A stretch of 64,000 bases of DNA from the NCBI RefSeq assembly GCF_001431665.1, contig NZ_LLXV01000013.1:62001-126000 (forward strand), read 5' to 3'. The translations under genes were made by a program, and so were the position numbers. Shown here piece by piece: positions 45,365-54,445 of this stretch (position 1 is the first letter of the stretch; the number at the start of each line of letters is the position of its first letter). The notes under the pieces are model-generated. The model did no database searches and was not told the DNA's origin. It was given only the letters and a program-made list of their open reading frames with translations. This DNA comes from Stenotrophomonas beteli. GTDB lineage: Bacteria; Pseudomonadota; Gammaproteobacteria; Xanthomonadales; Xanthomonadaceae.

Positions 45365-46611
45365 CGGATACCCCGATCAGGGCTGGTCCAGGTGGCGCGC
45401 TTGCGACGGCGTCGCAGCAGCGTCTTCGGCAACGCCACCAGGGTGGTGGAAAGGCTGATCAGCCAGTACGCCATCGGGTACCAGATGACCCAGAAGTAGT
45501 TGCGTCCAATCTGTGTTTCGTAACGCCGGTCGATGATCAGGCTGCTGGCGAACTGAAGCAGGCAGACCAGCGCCAGGATCACGCCATGCCACTGCGGCAG
45601 CAGGCTGGCGATGTGCAGCTGCGGTGGCAGCTCGATGAACTTGCCCAGCGCCCACAGCAGCACGATGAACAGCATGGTGTAGGCCCAGACCACGCTCAGC
45701 ACGTACTCCAGCAGCACGCCCCACATGCGCCGCTCTTTCCAGTGCAGCAGCGAGCGGGCGTGGCGCAGCATCACCTCCACGCCGCCCTGCGCCCAGCGCA
45801 GGCGCTGCCGCCACAGGCCCCTGAGTGTTTCCGGCATCAGGATGAAGCACAGTGCGTTGGGCTCGTAGCGGATGTCCCAGTGCGCACGTTGCAGGCGCCA
45901 GCTGATGTCGATGTCCTCGGTCACCATGTCATCCGACCACCAGCCCACCTGGTGCAATGCGGTGCGACGGAAGCCGGCAATCACCCCGGAAATGGTGAAG
46001 ATGCGCCCGTACACGCGCTGCGCGCGCTTGATCATGCCGATGATCGAGGAGAACTCGGCCACCTGCAGGCGGCCGAGCAGGGTGGAGCGGTTGCGGATGC
46101 GCGGGTTGCCGGTGACCGCACCGACCCGGTTGCCGCTGACCAGGTGCCAGACCATCCAGTGCAGTGCGTGTTCCTCCAGCATGGCATCGCCGTCGATGCA
46201 CACCAGGTACTCCGAGCGGGCGGCCAGTGCGCCCATGCGCAGCGCGTTGGCCTTGCCCAGGTTGCGGTCCAGGTGCAGCACGCGCAGCCGTGGGTGCTGG
46301 GCCGCCAGCGCGTCCAGGTGCGTACTGGTGTCGTCGCTGCTGCCGTCGTCGATCGCGATCACCTCGTAATCGGTCGGATAGCGCTGGTTGAGCGCTGCGC
46401 CGAGGGTGTCGTCAAGATTCTCCGATTCGTTGTGGCAGGGAATCAGCAGGGTCGCGAACGGGGGATCGACCATCAAGGGCGGGTCGCTGCGCGGGCGCGA
46501 ATGGCGTTCGCGGCGGTAGTAGTAGTACAGGCCGCCGGACATCCAGAAGAACGCCATCACCATCGGGTAGTAGAAGGCGAACTGGAACAGGACCTGCAGC
46601 AGCGGATGCAT
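45361..46611 (-). CDS. pgaC: Poly-beta-1,6-N-acetylglucosamine synthase
   Basis: PgaC polymerises UDP-GlcNAc into poly-beta-1,6-GlcNAc across the inner membrane. The 416-residue family-2 glycosyltransferase has membrane segments at the N-terminus (about 7-30) and C-terminus (about 300-400). Catalytic motifs are present: LLIPCHNES, DDGSSDDT, CIDGDA, TEDIDISWRL and QRLRWAQGG. The ATG at 46611 leaves seven bases after the pgaB stop; a GTG at 46617 is an alternative adding two residues. Confidence 0.95.
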   Translation of the reverse strand: MHPLLQVLFQFAFYYPMVMAFFWMSGGLYYYYRRERHSRPRSDPPLMVDPPFATLLIPCHNESENLDDTLGAALNQRYPTDYEVIAIDDGSSDDTSTHLDALAAQHPRLRVLHLDRNLGKANALRMGALAARSEYLVCIDGDAMLEEHALHWMVWHLVSGNRVGAVTGNPRIRNRSTLLGRLQVAEFSSIIGMIKRAQRVYGRIFTISGVIAGFRRTALHQVGWWSDDMVTEDIDISWRLQRAHWDIRYEPNALCFILMPETLRGLWRQRLRWAQGGVEVMLRHARSLLHWKERRMWGVLLEYVLSVVWAYTMLFIVLLWALGKFIELPPQLHIASLLPQWHGVILALVCLLQFASSLIIDRRYETQIGRNYFWVIWYPMAYWLISLSTTLVALPKTLLRRRRKRATWTSPDRGIR

Positions 46612-46618
46612 GTCCACG

Positions 46619-48505
46619 TCACTTCTCCGGGTACGGGAAGGTGCCGGCGGACATGGCCGCACGGGCATCGTGGGTGGAGGGCTGGTCGCCGATGAAGTCA
46701 TCCGGGTACCAGGCGAAATGGTGCACACCCTGTGCCTGCAGCTGGCGGATCTGCGCGCGCAGGCGCTCGGCGGGAATCGGCTGGCCACTGCGCCAATCGA
46801 CGGTCTGCAGTTCGAACAGGGTGTGCTGCAGCTGCGGGTCATGCGCGCGTACCGCAGCCAGCAGGTGGTCGAGCCAGCGTTCGGGGTGCCTGCTGCCTTC
46901 CATCCAGGGCATCGCCATCAGCGCGGTCTGGTCGTAGGCGCTGTTGAACAGGTCCAGGCGCTGCGCGAACCAGGCTTCGCTCTGCGGGCGCAGTACCGGC
47001 TCGGCATACAGGTTGCGCACCGTTGCCAGCTTCGGCCGCCAGCGCTGCGCGCTGTTGCGCAGGGCCAGGGTGAAGTCGATCAGCGCCCGGGTACGCGCGC
47101 TGCCGTCGGCGCCGGCCGCCAGGGCAGGCAGCTCGGTGTCGCGCAGGTAGCCATCGTCATGGAACAGCAGCCCTTCGAAATACGAATTGACTGCCAGATC
47201 CTCGTAGATGTCGAGCATGATCTGGCGTGCCTTCGGGTTGGTGAAGTCCAGCCGGTACATGCCATCGGCATCGCCGTTGCGGATCGCCAGCGCCTTGCGC
47301 TGCACCGGGTCGGGCAGTTCGAAGCCCAGCACCGGCAGCCATGCGTAGACCTTCACGCCCGCGCGGGACTTGAGCTGCCAGGCCACGCGGCTGAACAGGT
47401 CCGCGCGCATCGGCATGTGCCGGTTCGGGAAGTACAGCGCGTCGGCGGTGTTGTTGCCGTCCGGGTCGGCGAACGCCTGTAGGTAGACGTGGGTAGGCGC
47501 GATGCGCTTGACGCGCTCGATCAGCGCATCGAGGTTGCGTGCCTGCTGCGCCGGGTCCGCGTCGTACACATCATCCAGGTCGATCTGCAGGGCGCGGATG
47601 CCATCGAGCGCGACGTCACGGCGCAGTTCGTACGCCAGGCTTTCCACGGTCGGGTTGTTGCTCACCAGCAACCGCGCCAGCCCGTGCAGGTCGCTGGCCA
47701 CCGGCGTGCTGCGGCCTTCCAGGTCGAACGAAACCGGCATGCCCAGCTGCTCGGCGATGTCGTTGCTCAACTGGTTGTAGGCCGCATAGGGCCAGACGAT
47801 GGCACGCGGGCGCACGCCCAGGTGCTGCTGGATGCGCTGCACGCTGCGCGAAAGATCAGTGCGCAGGCGCTGCTCATACTGCGTCTCGCTCTCGTAGCTG
47901 TGCGTGGCCGGGCTGTAGATGCGGGTGACCACGGCGGGCGTGGAGTTCCCCTGCGGGTTGGCAAGCACGCCGTGGTGCAGGTCATCGGTGTGGCTGGCCA
48001 CTTCGATCAGGCCACTGTCGTGCATCTGCTTCAGCTGCGCCCAGGTCACGAAGTCGTCGTGGCCGAACGGGCGGTAGCCGTAGTCGATGGTGCGGCCTGG
48101 TGCCATGTCCACATAGTCGGTGATCACCGCCACCAGCGCCGGGTAGCGGTAGGCCCGCAGCAGCGGGAAGGCCTTGTCGTAGACGCTGCGCAGGCCATCG
48201 TCGAAGGTCAGCAGTACCGGCTTTGGAGGCAGCGTGGCGCGGCCCTGCGAGGCCTCGATCAGCTGCGACAGCGAAACGGGGTGGTAGCCGTGTGCGCCCA
48301 GCCAGTCCAGGTGGGCGGCGAAGTTCTGCGTGCTCACCGCGTAGCTGTCGGCATCGCCCTTGGCGGCGACCTGGTCGCGGATGTCGTGGTAGCTGAGGAT
48401 CAACAGGCCGTTGTCGACCGCATCGAGATCCAGGGCCTGCTGCGCCGGGGCCGATGGCGCAATGGCCAGCAGCAGGAGAACGATCAGTCGCAGGATGCGG
48501 GCCAT
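46619..48505 (-). CDS. pgaB: Poly-beta-1,6-GlcNAc N-deacetylase PgaB
   Basis: PgaB partly deacetylates the polymer in the periplasm so that it can be exported. The 628-residue protein has a signal peptide (about 1-21), a polysaccharide deacetylase domain (about 35-280) with LSYHDIRD, LLTFDDGLRSVYDKAF and EVASHTDDLHH, and a C-terminal glycoside-hydrolase-like domain (about 310-615) with IDLDDVYDADPAQQ and FEGLLFHDDGYL. There is no lipobox cysteine, unlike E. coli PgaB. The ATG at 48505 follows pgaA by one base. Confidence 0.94.
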   Translation of the reverse strand: MARILRLIVLLLLAIAPSAPAQQALDLDAVDNGLLILSYHDIRDQVAAKGDADSYAVSTQNFAAHLDWLGAHGYHPVSLSQLIEASQGRATLPPKPVLLTFDDGLRSVYDKAFPLLRAYRYPALVAVITDYVDMAPGRTIDYGYRPFGHDDFVTWAQLKQMHDSGLIEVASHTDDLHHGVLANPQGNSTPAVVTRIYSPATHSYESETQYEQRLRTDLSRSVQRIQQHLGVRPRAIVWPYAAYNQLSNDIAEQLGMPVSFDLEGRSTPVASDLHGLARLLVSNNPTVESLAYELRRDVALDGIRALQIDLDDVYDADPAQQARNLDALIERVKRIAPTHVYLQAFADPDGNNTADALYFPNRHMPMRADLFSRVAWQLKSRAGVKVYAWLPVLGFELPDPVQRKALAIRNGDADGMYRLDFTNPKARQIMLDIYEDLAVNSYFEGLLFHDDGYLRDTELPALAAGADGSARTRALIDFTLALRNSAQRWRPKLATVRNLYAEPVLRPQSEAWFAQRLDLFNSAYDQTALMAMPWMEGSRHPERWLDHLLAAVRAHDPQLQHTLFELQTVDWRSGQPIPAERLRAQIRQLQAQGVHHFAWYPDDFIGDQPSTHDARAAMSAGTFPYPEK

Positions 48506-48506
48506 G

Positions 48507-50534
48507 TCAGTCTCCCCAGCGCAGTGCGGCTTCGAAGCCGATGTGGCGCTCGCGGTGTCCGTCGTAGACCGGCCGTGACCAGCGCACGCCGTACTCGAAC
48601 ACGCGGCCCGGGCCCAGTTGCCACTCATGCATGTAGGACACCGACGGCACCAGTGCACTGCCGAAACCCTCCTGCCAGTAGTCACCCAGCGAGACGGTCA
48701 GGCGATGCCGGAAGTGGCGCTCGTAGTGCCGCCACAGCTGCTGGTCGATGCGCAGCCCGATCTCGACCATGCGGTCGCGCCTCGGGTTGAAGTAGGGCGC
48801 ATCGTCGCGGCTGCCGCGACTGGTGTAGGCACTGGCCAGGCCATCGATCAGCCAGCGCGGGCGGGTCAGCAGGCGCTGTTGGACGCGGGTGCCGAACAGC
48901 TCGCGGTGGTTGCCATCGTCATAGCGGAAGCGGCTGGCGCCGAACGTCCAATGGGTGAGCTCGCTGCGCCGGTAGTCCGCCTGTGCGCTCACGCTGTCGG
49001 CGGTGATGCCGGCCGCGCGCGCCTGCATCGAGGCCTCCGGGTCATTGCGCGCGACCACCAGGCCAGCGTGCCAGTAATCGTTGAACTGCCAGCCGACGCC
49101 GACGCGCAGGCCGGTGTCGCCGATGTGGTCGTTGGCGCGCAGGACCGCCGCTTCCGCATCCAGCTGCCCGAAGCGGTAGCGCACGCCCGCACCCAGCCAC
49201 AGGGGATCGATGCGCTGGTCCTGGAAATCGGTCGAGCGCCGGTCGGCCAGGGCGAACAGGCGCCAGCGGTCATCGAGGATCGGAGTCTCCACTTCCACGC
49301 CGTAGTGGCGGTCGTTGTTGCCCAGTGGCGAGGTGCCACCACCACCGGAGCTGCGCCCGATATCGGCCCATGCCTTCAGCTGCCAGCCGCGATGCACGCG
49401 CCATGCCTGGTCCATGCGTTCGACCGCCGGTTGCGTGGGGTAGCGCGCGATCAGGTCATCGTGCAGCGGCCGCGCCAGGTCATCGCGCTGCAGGGCGAGG
49501 TAGGCCTCTTCCATGCCCAGCCGGGCTTCCACGTCACGCGGGTCAAGCGTGTGTGCCATCTGCTGGCGCTGCAGCGCCCGGCGTGGCCAGCCGCGCATCA
49601 TGTACACGCTGCCCAGTGCGCTCTGCAGGCCGCCGTTGCCCGGTGCGATATCGACCATCGATTCCAGGTCGTGCTGCGCGGTAGACAGATCGCCGCTGTA
49701 GGCGCGCACCATCGCCAGGTTCAGGTCGGCTTCGTAGCGCGACCAGTTGGCATACGGCGATTTGCCATTGCTCCAGCGCCACGCCGGCTCCTTGTCGCGC
49801 CATGCCTGCAGCAGGTCGATGGCTTTTTCCTGCTGCTCGCTTTCCAGGTAGGCATAGGCCAGCTGCGAGTGCGAGGCATCGCGCGTGGGGTCGCCGGCCA
49901 CCGCCGCCTGCAGCACCGGAATGGCTTCCTGCGGGTGCAGCGTTCCCATCAGTGAATCGCCCACCGCAGGCAGCACGTAGTCGGGAAGCGTGTGACCCTC
50001 GGCCTGCAGGACGCGTGCTTCCTCGCGCACCTGTGCGTGGCGCCCCAGCCGGTTGAGCAGGATCAGGCGGTCCATGCGGATGCGCAGCGGGGCCTGGGCC
50101 GGTGGCGTGCCTTCGCTGCCAAGATAGCGCTGCATGCGCGCCAGGGTGGATTCGGCCTCTTCCAGGCGGGTGTCTTCGCTGCGGCTGTAGGCCAGGCTCC
50201 AGACCACCAGCTTGGCCAGATAGTCGCCTTCCAGGCGTTGCTTCTGGGCCTGGTCGAACAGCTGCGGCCGCTGCTGGTACAGCTCCCAGGCGCGCCACGC
50301 ATTGCCGATGTCGCCCAGAGTCAGGACACGCAACTTGAACAGCAGGTCATCATTGGGTTGTTGCTGGCTCGCGCGTTCGATCGCACCCAGCGCGTCCAGC
50401 CAGCGGGCCTGGTCACGGTAGCGGCCAATCTCGGCCAGCGCCGCCTCGCGGTCCGGCGGTGCGGCACTGCTGGCCCAGGCCAGCGCGGAGCAGGCGAGGC
50501 CGACGCAGAGCGCCAGCCGGCGGTGGACAACCAT
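48507..50534 (-). CDS. pgaA: Poly-beta-1,6-GlcNAc export porin PgaA
   Basis: PgaA is the outer-membrane exporter of the polysaccharide. The 675-residue protein has a signal peptide (about 1-24), a helical TPR superhelix in the periplasm (about 25-375, with repeated EAIPVLQAAVAGDP and AYAYLESEQQEKAIDLLQ units) and a C-terminal beta-barrel (about 385-675) rich in alternating aromatic residues, ending FEAALRW. It is the first gene of pgaABCD. Two CRP/Clp-like sites lie 41-90 bases before its start. Confidence 0.93.
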   Translation of the reverse strand: MVVHRRLALCVGLACSALAWASSAAPPDREAALAEIGRYRDQARWLDALGAIERASQQQPNDDLLFKLRVLTLGDIGNAWRAWELYQQRPQLFDQAQKQRLEGDYLAKLVVWSLAYSRSEDTRLEEAESTLARMQRYLGSEGTPPAQAPLRIRMDRLILLNRLGRHAQVREEARVLQAEGHTLPDYVLPAVGDSLMGTLHPQEAIPVLQAAVAGDPTRDASHSQLAYAYLESEQQEKAIDLLQAWRDKEPAWRWSNGKSPYANWSRYEADLNLAMVRAYSGDLSTAQHDLESMVDIAPGNGGLQSALGSVYMMRGWPRRALQRQQMAHTLDPRDVEARLGMEEAYLALQRDDLARPLHDDLIARYPTQPAVERMDQAWRVHRGWQLKAWADIGRSSGGGGTSPLGNNDRHYGVEVETPILDDRWRLFALADRRSTDFQDQRIDPLWLGAGVRYRFGQLDAEAAVLRANDHIGDTGLRVGVGWQFNDYWHAGLVVARNDPEASMQARAAGITADSVSAQADYRRSELTHWTFGASRFRYDDGNHRELFGTRVQQRLLTRPRWLIDGLASAYTSRGSRDDAPYFNPRRDRMVEIGLRIDQQLWRHYERHFRHRLTVSLGDYWQEGFGSALVPSVSYMHEWQLGPGRVFEYGVRWSRPVYDGHRERHIGFEAALRWGD

Positions 50535-50574
50535 TGGGGACCCCCTTGGCTTCCGAACCAGACAACCTGAAAAA

Positions 50575-50590
50575 TGTGACGCAAATCACA
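50575..50590. promoter_or_regulatory. Perfect CRP/Clp-type operator upstream of pgaA
   Basis: TGTGACGCAAATCACA matches the CRP consensus TGTGA-N6-TCACA exactly. It is centred about 48 bases before the pgaA start codon. In Xanthomonadaceae the CRP-like regulator Clp recognises the same sequence and is released by c-di-GMP. The match is directly visible; binding is inferred. Confidence 0.7.
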
Positions 50591-50610
50591 TGCCAGATTT
50601 TGGGATGGCC

Positions 50611-50624
50611 GTGACCTGCGTCAC
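50611..50624. promoter_or_regulatory. Second CRP/Clp-type operator upstream of pgaA
   Basis: GTGACCTGCGTCAC has intact GTGA and TCAC half-sites with a 6-base spacer. Its centre is 35 bp from the centre of the first site, roughly three helical turns and a bit. Confidence 0.5.
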
Positions 50625-50876
50625 TCCCCTCGCGAACTCCCATCCAGCAGGGATGGGCGGAACCAGGACAGCGACCTGCAATGTCTTGTCTGAAACGAGA
50701 GTCCCCCGCACACCGAGTGGTGGCCTGGGCGGCGGTGCCGCCCCCATGCCCGATGCCGGCACGCGGCAAGGATGGGCATTCGTGGGCACTATCCGCCCGG
50801 AATTGTCAGCCCGGCGTCAAAATGCGCGATCGGGCTGACGAGCGGTAGGTGGGGCCGGTTGCGGGCCCCACGGGGC

Positions 50877-52082
50877 TTACCAGAGGTCTTCCAGCTTGCG
50901 CGGCTTGCAGGCCACCCAGGAGGCGCACAGCATCAGCGTTGCGCAGCCGAACAGGAAGCTGAACGGGAGCGTCCAGCCGTCGCTGACGGTGTGCAGCCAG
51001 CCGACCAGGAACGGCCCCAGGCAGCTGAAGCTGTAGCCCACGCCCTGCATGAAGCCCGACAGCGCTGCCGAGCCGGTGGGGGTACGCGTACGCAGGTTGA
51101 TCAGGGTCAGTGCCAGCGGGAACGTGGACGGGCCAACGCCGAGCAGGCAGGCCCACAGCAGCGGCGCTTTCATCGGTGCCAGCAGCAGCCCGGTGAAGGC
51201 GATCACGAACGAGAAGAAGCCGATCAGCACCAGCGGGAACGGGTTCTGCAGGCGCACCGCCATCGACGGAATCAGCAGCGACGGCAGCAGGCCCAGGGCC
51301 GAGAACACCGCCACCATCACCCCGCCGAAGGCCGGCGTGCCACCGGCCTCGACCACGATGCGCGGCAGCCAGGTGAACATCGAATAGGTCATCAGTGAGG
51401 TCATGCCGAACATCAGCGTCATGCTCCAGCCCAGCGAAGTGCGCCAGACCTTGCCATGCGGCTGTGCGGTCGGATCGGTGGCGTCGGCCTGCGGCTTCGG
51501 CGCGCGCCGGGCCAGCATCAGCCACGGTAGCGCGGCGGCCAGCGCCAGCAGTGCCCACATGCCCAGCGATACGCGCCAGCCTGCCGCGTTGGCTACCGGC
51601 ACTGCCAGCAGCGCCGGCAGCATCGTGCCCAGCTGCAGCACGCTGATGTAGAGCGTGCTCATGGTGCCGACCTTGTTGGCGAAATAGCGCTTCACCAGCG
51701 GCGGCACCACCACGTTGCCGATGCCCATGCCAGCCAATGCCAGCACCGAGCCCAGCAGCAGCGTGCCGACATTGCCGGCGCTGGAGCGCAGCAGCAGGCC
51801 GGTCATCGCCATCACCATCGCCAGCAGGGTGGTGCGCTCCAGCCCCAGCCGGCGCGCCAGTGCCGGCGTGGCCACGCCGAACAGGGCGAACGAGGCGGTC
51901 GGCAGCATGCCGAGCACGCCGGTCATGGTGGTGCCGAAGCCGAACTGCTGGCCGAGCACGTCCAGCAGGGGCGTGATCGAAGTGACGGCGGTGCGCAGGT
52001 TGATCGCTGCCAGCAGGATTGCGGCGAACGCGAGGACGCGACCGTGCAGCAGCGACGGCGAATCGGAAGGGGAGGAACTCAT
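50877..52082 (-). CDS. MFS transporter, CynX/NimT type
   Basis: The 401-residue protein has about twelve hydrophobic segments and fits the CynX/NimT (cyanate and 2-nitroimidazole) branch of the major facilitator family: LLAAINLRTAVTSITPLLD at the first helix, GIGNVVVPPLVKRYF in helix 4-5, and LALTLINLRTRTPTGSAALS in the second half. The substrate is unknown. The ATG at 52082 has AAGGA seven bases upstream; a GTG at 52106 is possible but less likely. It diverges from the PAAR gene. Confidence 0.85.
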   Translation of the reverse strand: MSSSPSDSPSLLHGRVLAFAAILLAAINLRTAVTSITPLLDVLGQQFGFGTTMTGVLGMLPTASFALFGVATPALARRLGLERTTLLAMVMAMTGLLLRSSAGNVGTLLLGSVLALAGMGIGNVVVPPLVKRYFANKVGTMSTLYISVLQLGTMLPALLAVPVANAAGWRVSLGMWALLALAAALPWLMLARRAPKPQADATDPTAQPHGKVWRTSLGWSMTLMFGMTSLMTYSMFTWLPRIVVEAGGTPAFGGVMVAVFSALGLLPSLLIPSMAVRLQNPFPLVLIGFFSFVIAFTGLLLAPMKAPLLWACLLGVGPSTFPLALTLINLRTRTPTGSAALSGFMQGVGYSFSCLGPFLVGWLHTVSDGWTLPFSFLFGCATLMLCASWVACKPRKLEDLW

Positions 52083-52407
52083 CGGTGGTCCTTGCAGGTG
52101 TCGCACGCCGCGTCTTGGCGTGCAGTGCCACGCAGGGCTGTGCCGGCGCGGTGGGTGGGGGAGGGCGTCATTGTACGTGGCTGGCGGGGAGAGGTCCTGT
52201 TGGCGCGATTTGTCGCGATCTGCATAGCCGGGTGAGGGCGGCCGGTGCGGCCTGGATAGGCACCGTGAAACCGGTCAACCCCTTGCGTTGCGGACTCCTG
52301 CGCGCGTTTGGCCGCGGCAGGCACGCCGCGACGGACGCCGTATCGAAGTGCAGGGGGTGTGGGGCGTTGCTAGGTTCGGGCCACATCCATGGCCGAAGGG
52401 TTGCAGG
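52083..52407. other. 325-bp divergent gap before the secretion cargo module
   Basis: No gene is supported. The region carries the promoters of the MFS gene and the PAAR operon; no clear -35/-10 pair or operator stands out. It contains GC-rich half-palindromes only. Confidence 0.5.
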
Positions 52408-52830
52408 GTGGCAAGGACGTTGATTGTGGTGGGTGATGCAACCACGGGCGGTGGCAGGGTCATCACCGGCTCCCCGGTTACCGACATCGAGGGCATGGCC
52501 GTGGCGCGGGTGGGCGACAAGGCCACCTGCCCCCAACACCAGTGCGTGGCCACCATCGTCAGCGGCGACATCACGCTGACGTTTGAAGGCCAGCCCGTGG
52601 CTCGCCACGGCGACAGGCTCTCATGCGGCTGCTCGCTGATGTCCGGCAAGCAGTCCCGTGTCCATGTGGACACGGGCGGGGGAGGCGGCGCGGCTGACGG
52701 CGCCAGCCACGCCGCTGCTGCCTCGGATCTGGCCGCGCTGCCCGTAGTGCCGCAGGCCGGCAAGCCGCCGGTGTGCGAAGCATGCCTGCTGGCCGCCTCG
52801 CGCTCCGGCGCGACCTTCCTGGGGCGCTGA
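52408..52830 (+). CDS. PAAR domain protein (type VI secretion tip)
   Basis: PAAR proteins cap the VgrG spike of type VI secretion systems and carry effectors. The 140-residue protein shows the PAAR repeats: VVGDATTGGGRVITGSP, MAVARVGDKATCPQHQC and ARHGDRLSCGCSLMSGKQ. It starts at GTG 52408 with GAAGGG seven bases upstream, giving VARTLIVVGD. The tail (about 95-140) is Gly/Ala-rich with a CEAC motif. It is the first gene of a five-gene cargo unit. No T6SS structural gene is in the window. Confidence 0.88.
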   Translation: MARTLIVVGDATTGGGRVITGSPVTDIEGMAVARVGDKATCPQHQCVATIVSGDITLTFEGQPVARHGDRLSCGCSLMSGKQSRVHVDTGGGGGAADGASHAAAASDLAALPVVPQAGKPPVCEACLLAASRSGATFLGR

Positions 52831-53301
52831 ATGAACCGGTACGTCATTGTCGATGCAGCGGCCCATGCCGACACGGCCAAGGCGCTGGCCTGGTATGCGC
52901 AGGACCTGCCGCACCGGACCCTGTTGGCACGCCAGCCCGAGGCGGCGCACGCCTCCCTGGGTCCCTGGCTGATCCAGTTGCCTGCGCAGCATCAGACCCC
53001 GGTGGAGGGATGGTTGCGCGCGCTGGAGCTGGACAAGCCGGTCGTGGCCTGGCTCAGCAGCGACGCCGGATTTGAAGCGGTGTTCCAGCACCTGGAAGCC
53101 TGCCTGGACCTGCGCCGCCCCAGCGGCAAACTCGCACTGCTGCGCTATTGGGATGGTCGCGTGTTCGTGCGCTTGCAGCGCGTCTTCACGCTGCAGCAGC
53201 GCAGGCAGCTGATGGGTCCGCTGCGGCAGTGGCGCTTCCAGATGCTGGGCCAGCGCTACGCCCTGGAACGTGACACGTTGTATGCAGCGGAGACTGGTTG
53301 A
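52831..53301 (+). CDS. DUF4123 effector adaptor
   Basis: DUF4123 proteins are chaperone/adaptors that load particular effectors onto VgrG or PAAR proteins. The 156-residue protein has YVIVDAAAHADTAKALAWYA at the start, PWLIQLP, the PVVAWLSSD segment and LLRYWDGRVF, all characteristic. It starts directly after the PAAR stop (TGAATG). Its presence predicts that the toxin encoded two genes on is delivered by type VI secretion. Confidence 0.88.
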   Translation: MNRYVIVDAAAHADTAKALAWYAQDLPHRTLLARQPEAAHASLGPWLIQLPAQHQTPVEGWLRALELDKPVVAWLSSDAGFEAVFQHLEACLDLRRPSGKLALLRYWDGRVFVRLQRVFTLQQRRQLMGPLRQWRFQMLGQRYALERDTLYAAETG

Positions 53302-53636
53302 TGTTTGAGATCAACGAAAAGCAGGAGGCTCTGCTGCGCCTGCCTGACCCCTCCACCTTTTTCCCGCTGTTGTGCCGGGAGATCCGCGAGGAGTACCCCG
53401 GCAGCGTCGGTCATCTGAGCGATGGCGCGTTGATGGATGACGTGGTGCGAAGCCATGACCATGCAGCCTATGTGCTGCGCGTCACCCACCTGCCGGTGCT
53501 GGTGCGTTGGGTGAAGGCGGATATGGCGTGGGCGCGCGGTCTGCGCGCCGTCCCGGCCGCGGACATGTGGATGCGCGCCGCGACGGATCCGAATCTGGCA
53601 GCGGCCGATCTGCCGTCGAATCTGGCAGGACACTAG
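53301..53636 (+). CDS. Small protein of the effector module, unknown function
   Basis: The 111-residue protein (MFEINEKQEALLRLPDPSTF at the start) has no motif recognised here. It is mostly helical in composition, has no signal peptide, and contains FFPLLCREIREEYPG and AYVLRVTHLPVLVRWVKADM. Its ATG shares one base with the DUF4123 stop (TGATG), and the toxin gene begins eight bases after its stop. Position suggests a co-adaptor or effector-stabilising protein. It is not a known immunity family. Confidence 0.65.
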   Translation: MFEINEKQEALLRLPDPSTFFPLLCREIREEYPGSVGHLSDGALMDDVVRSHDHAAYVLRVTHLPVLVRWVKADMAWARGLRAVPAADMWMRAATDPNLAAADLPSNLAGH

Positions 53637-53644
53637 GAGCAACG

Positions 53645-54445
53645 ATGGGCACCAGAATCATCGGTCCGCGGCCCTGGCTTGGGCCCGGCATGGGAGGCGG
53701 CAACGGCGGCGTGGATGAAGACGGCAATCCGGTGGAGCCCTACGGAGGGCCGACCACCGGCGACGTGGTCGATGGCATTCGCGATGCCGTGTACGGCATC
53801 CAGCAGCGGGTGCGTGGTGAAGCCAAGCCGGATGCGCGCGCCGAGCCGACGGCCAAGGCGCGGGAGGTGGACTGCTCGCAGATGCCCGACGAGACCGCGT
53901 GCAACGAGTGCCTGCTGAAGGAGGGGTTCGTCGGTCCGCCTCTCACCCCGCGCTATGTGACCCAAAGCAACCTGATCAACTACGAGTACCAGCTGTACAT
54001 CGCCAACCTGCGCTCGGCACCGCTGCGCTTTGGTTTCATGGTTGCCGACAAGGCGGATCCTGATCGGCGGTTGTTCTCGGTGGATACGTTGTTTGACTAC
54101 CTTGAGCGCGATGGGTTCTCACGCACCGTGCAGGAGTGGCATTTCAACGCCTGCGAGTTTGATGGGTTCTGGTTGAAGGACTGTACGGTGGTGGAAGCGA
54201 AGGGGAGGTATGAGCATTTTCTGGATGAAAATGGTCGGGCTAAGTACAGTTTTGTGCGGCTTGGAATATTCAACTCATGGCGAAAGCAGATGCTCAGGCA
54301 GCGCGCTGCTATCGCGATTGCCGAGCCGCAAGGCCGGCTTATCTGGTGCTTCATGCAACGACGCACGATGGCGGCGGCCGTATCGACAGGCGGAATCGAT
54401 TCTTCGCTCTGCAGATACGAGCCTTTCCTTGGAGAAGAAAGATGA
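53645..54445 (+). CDS. Tox-REase-5 nuclease effector
   Basis: The 266-residue protein has a Gly/Pro-rich N-terminal part (about 1-75) and a C-terminal restriction-endonuclease-like toxin domain of the Tox-REase-5 type. NYEYQLYIANLRS, EWHFNACEFDGFW and VVEAKGRYEHFLDE carry the probable catalytic Asp173, Glu184 and Lys186. It is predicted to cut DNA in target cells. There is no signal peptide, in keeping with T6SS delivery. AGGAG precedes the ATG at 53645. Base composition drops from about base 54080, within the nuclease domain. The stop overlaps the immunity gene (ATGA). Confidence 0.82.
   Translation: MGTRIIGPRPWLGPGMGGGNGGVDEDGNPVEPYGGPTTGDVVDGIRDAVYGIQQRVRGEAKPDARAEPTAKAREVDCSQMPDETACNECLLKEGFVGPPLTPRYVTQSNLINYEYQLYIANLRSAPLRFGFMVADKADPDRRLFSVDTLFDYLERDGFSRTVQEWHFNACEFDGFWLKDCTVVEAKGRYEHFLDENGRAKYSFVRLGIFNSWRKQMLRQRAAIAIAEPQGRLIWCFMQRRTMAAAVSTGGIDSSLCRYEPFLGEER

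Larger units (their letters stand above)
50535..50876. other. 342-bp upstream region of pgaA
   Basis: This stretch between the pgaA start and the end of the MFS gene (both on the minus strand) contains the two CRP/Clp-like sites and otherwise shows no credible gene. A plus-strand ORF at 50590-50838 lacks a ribosome site and any recognisable motif. A GC-rich hairpin lies near 50851-50873. Confidence 0.7.

Noticed and set aside
50590..50838. 82-residue ORF upstream of pgaA
   Set aside because: No ribosome site, no motif, and it overlaps the two operator sequences.
52240..52407. Possible riboswitch before the PAAR gene
   Set aside because: Short GC-rich half-palindromes are present but no conserved riboswitch core could be recognised.
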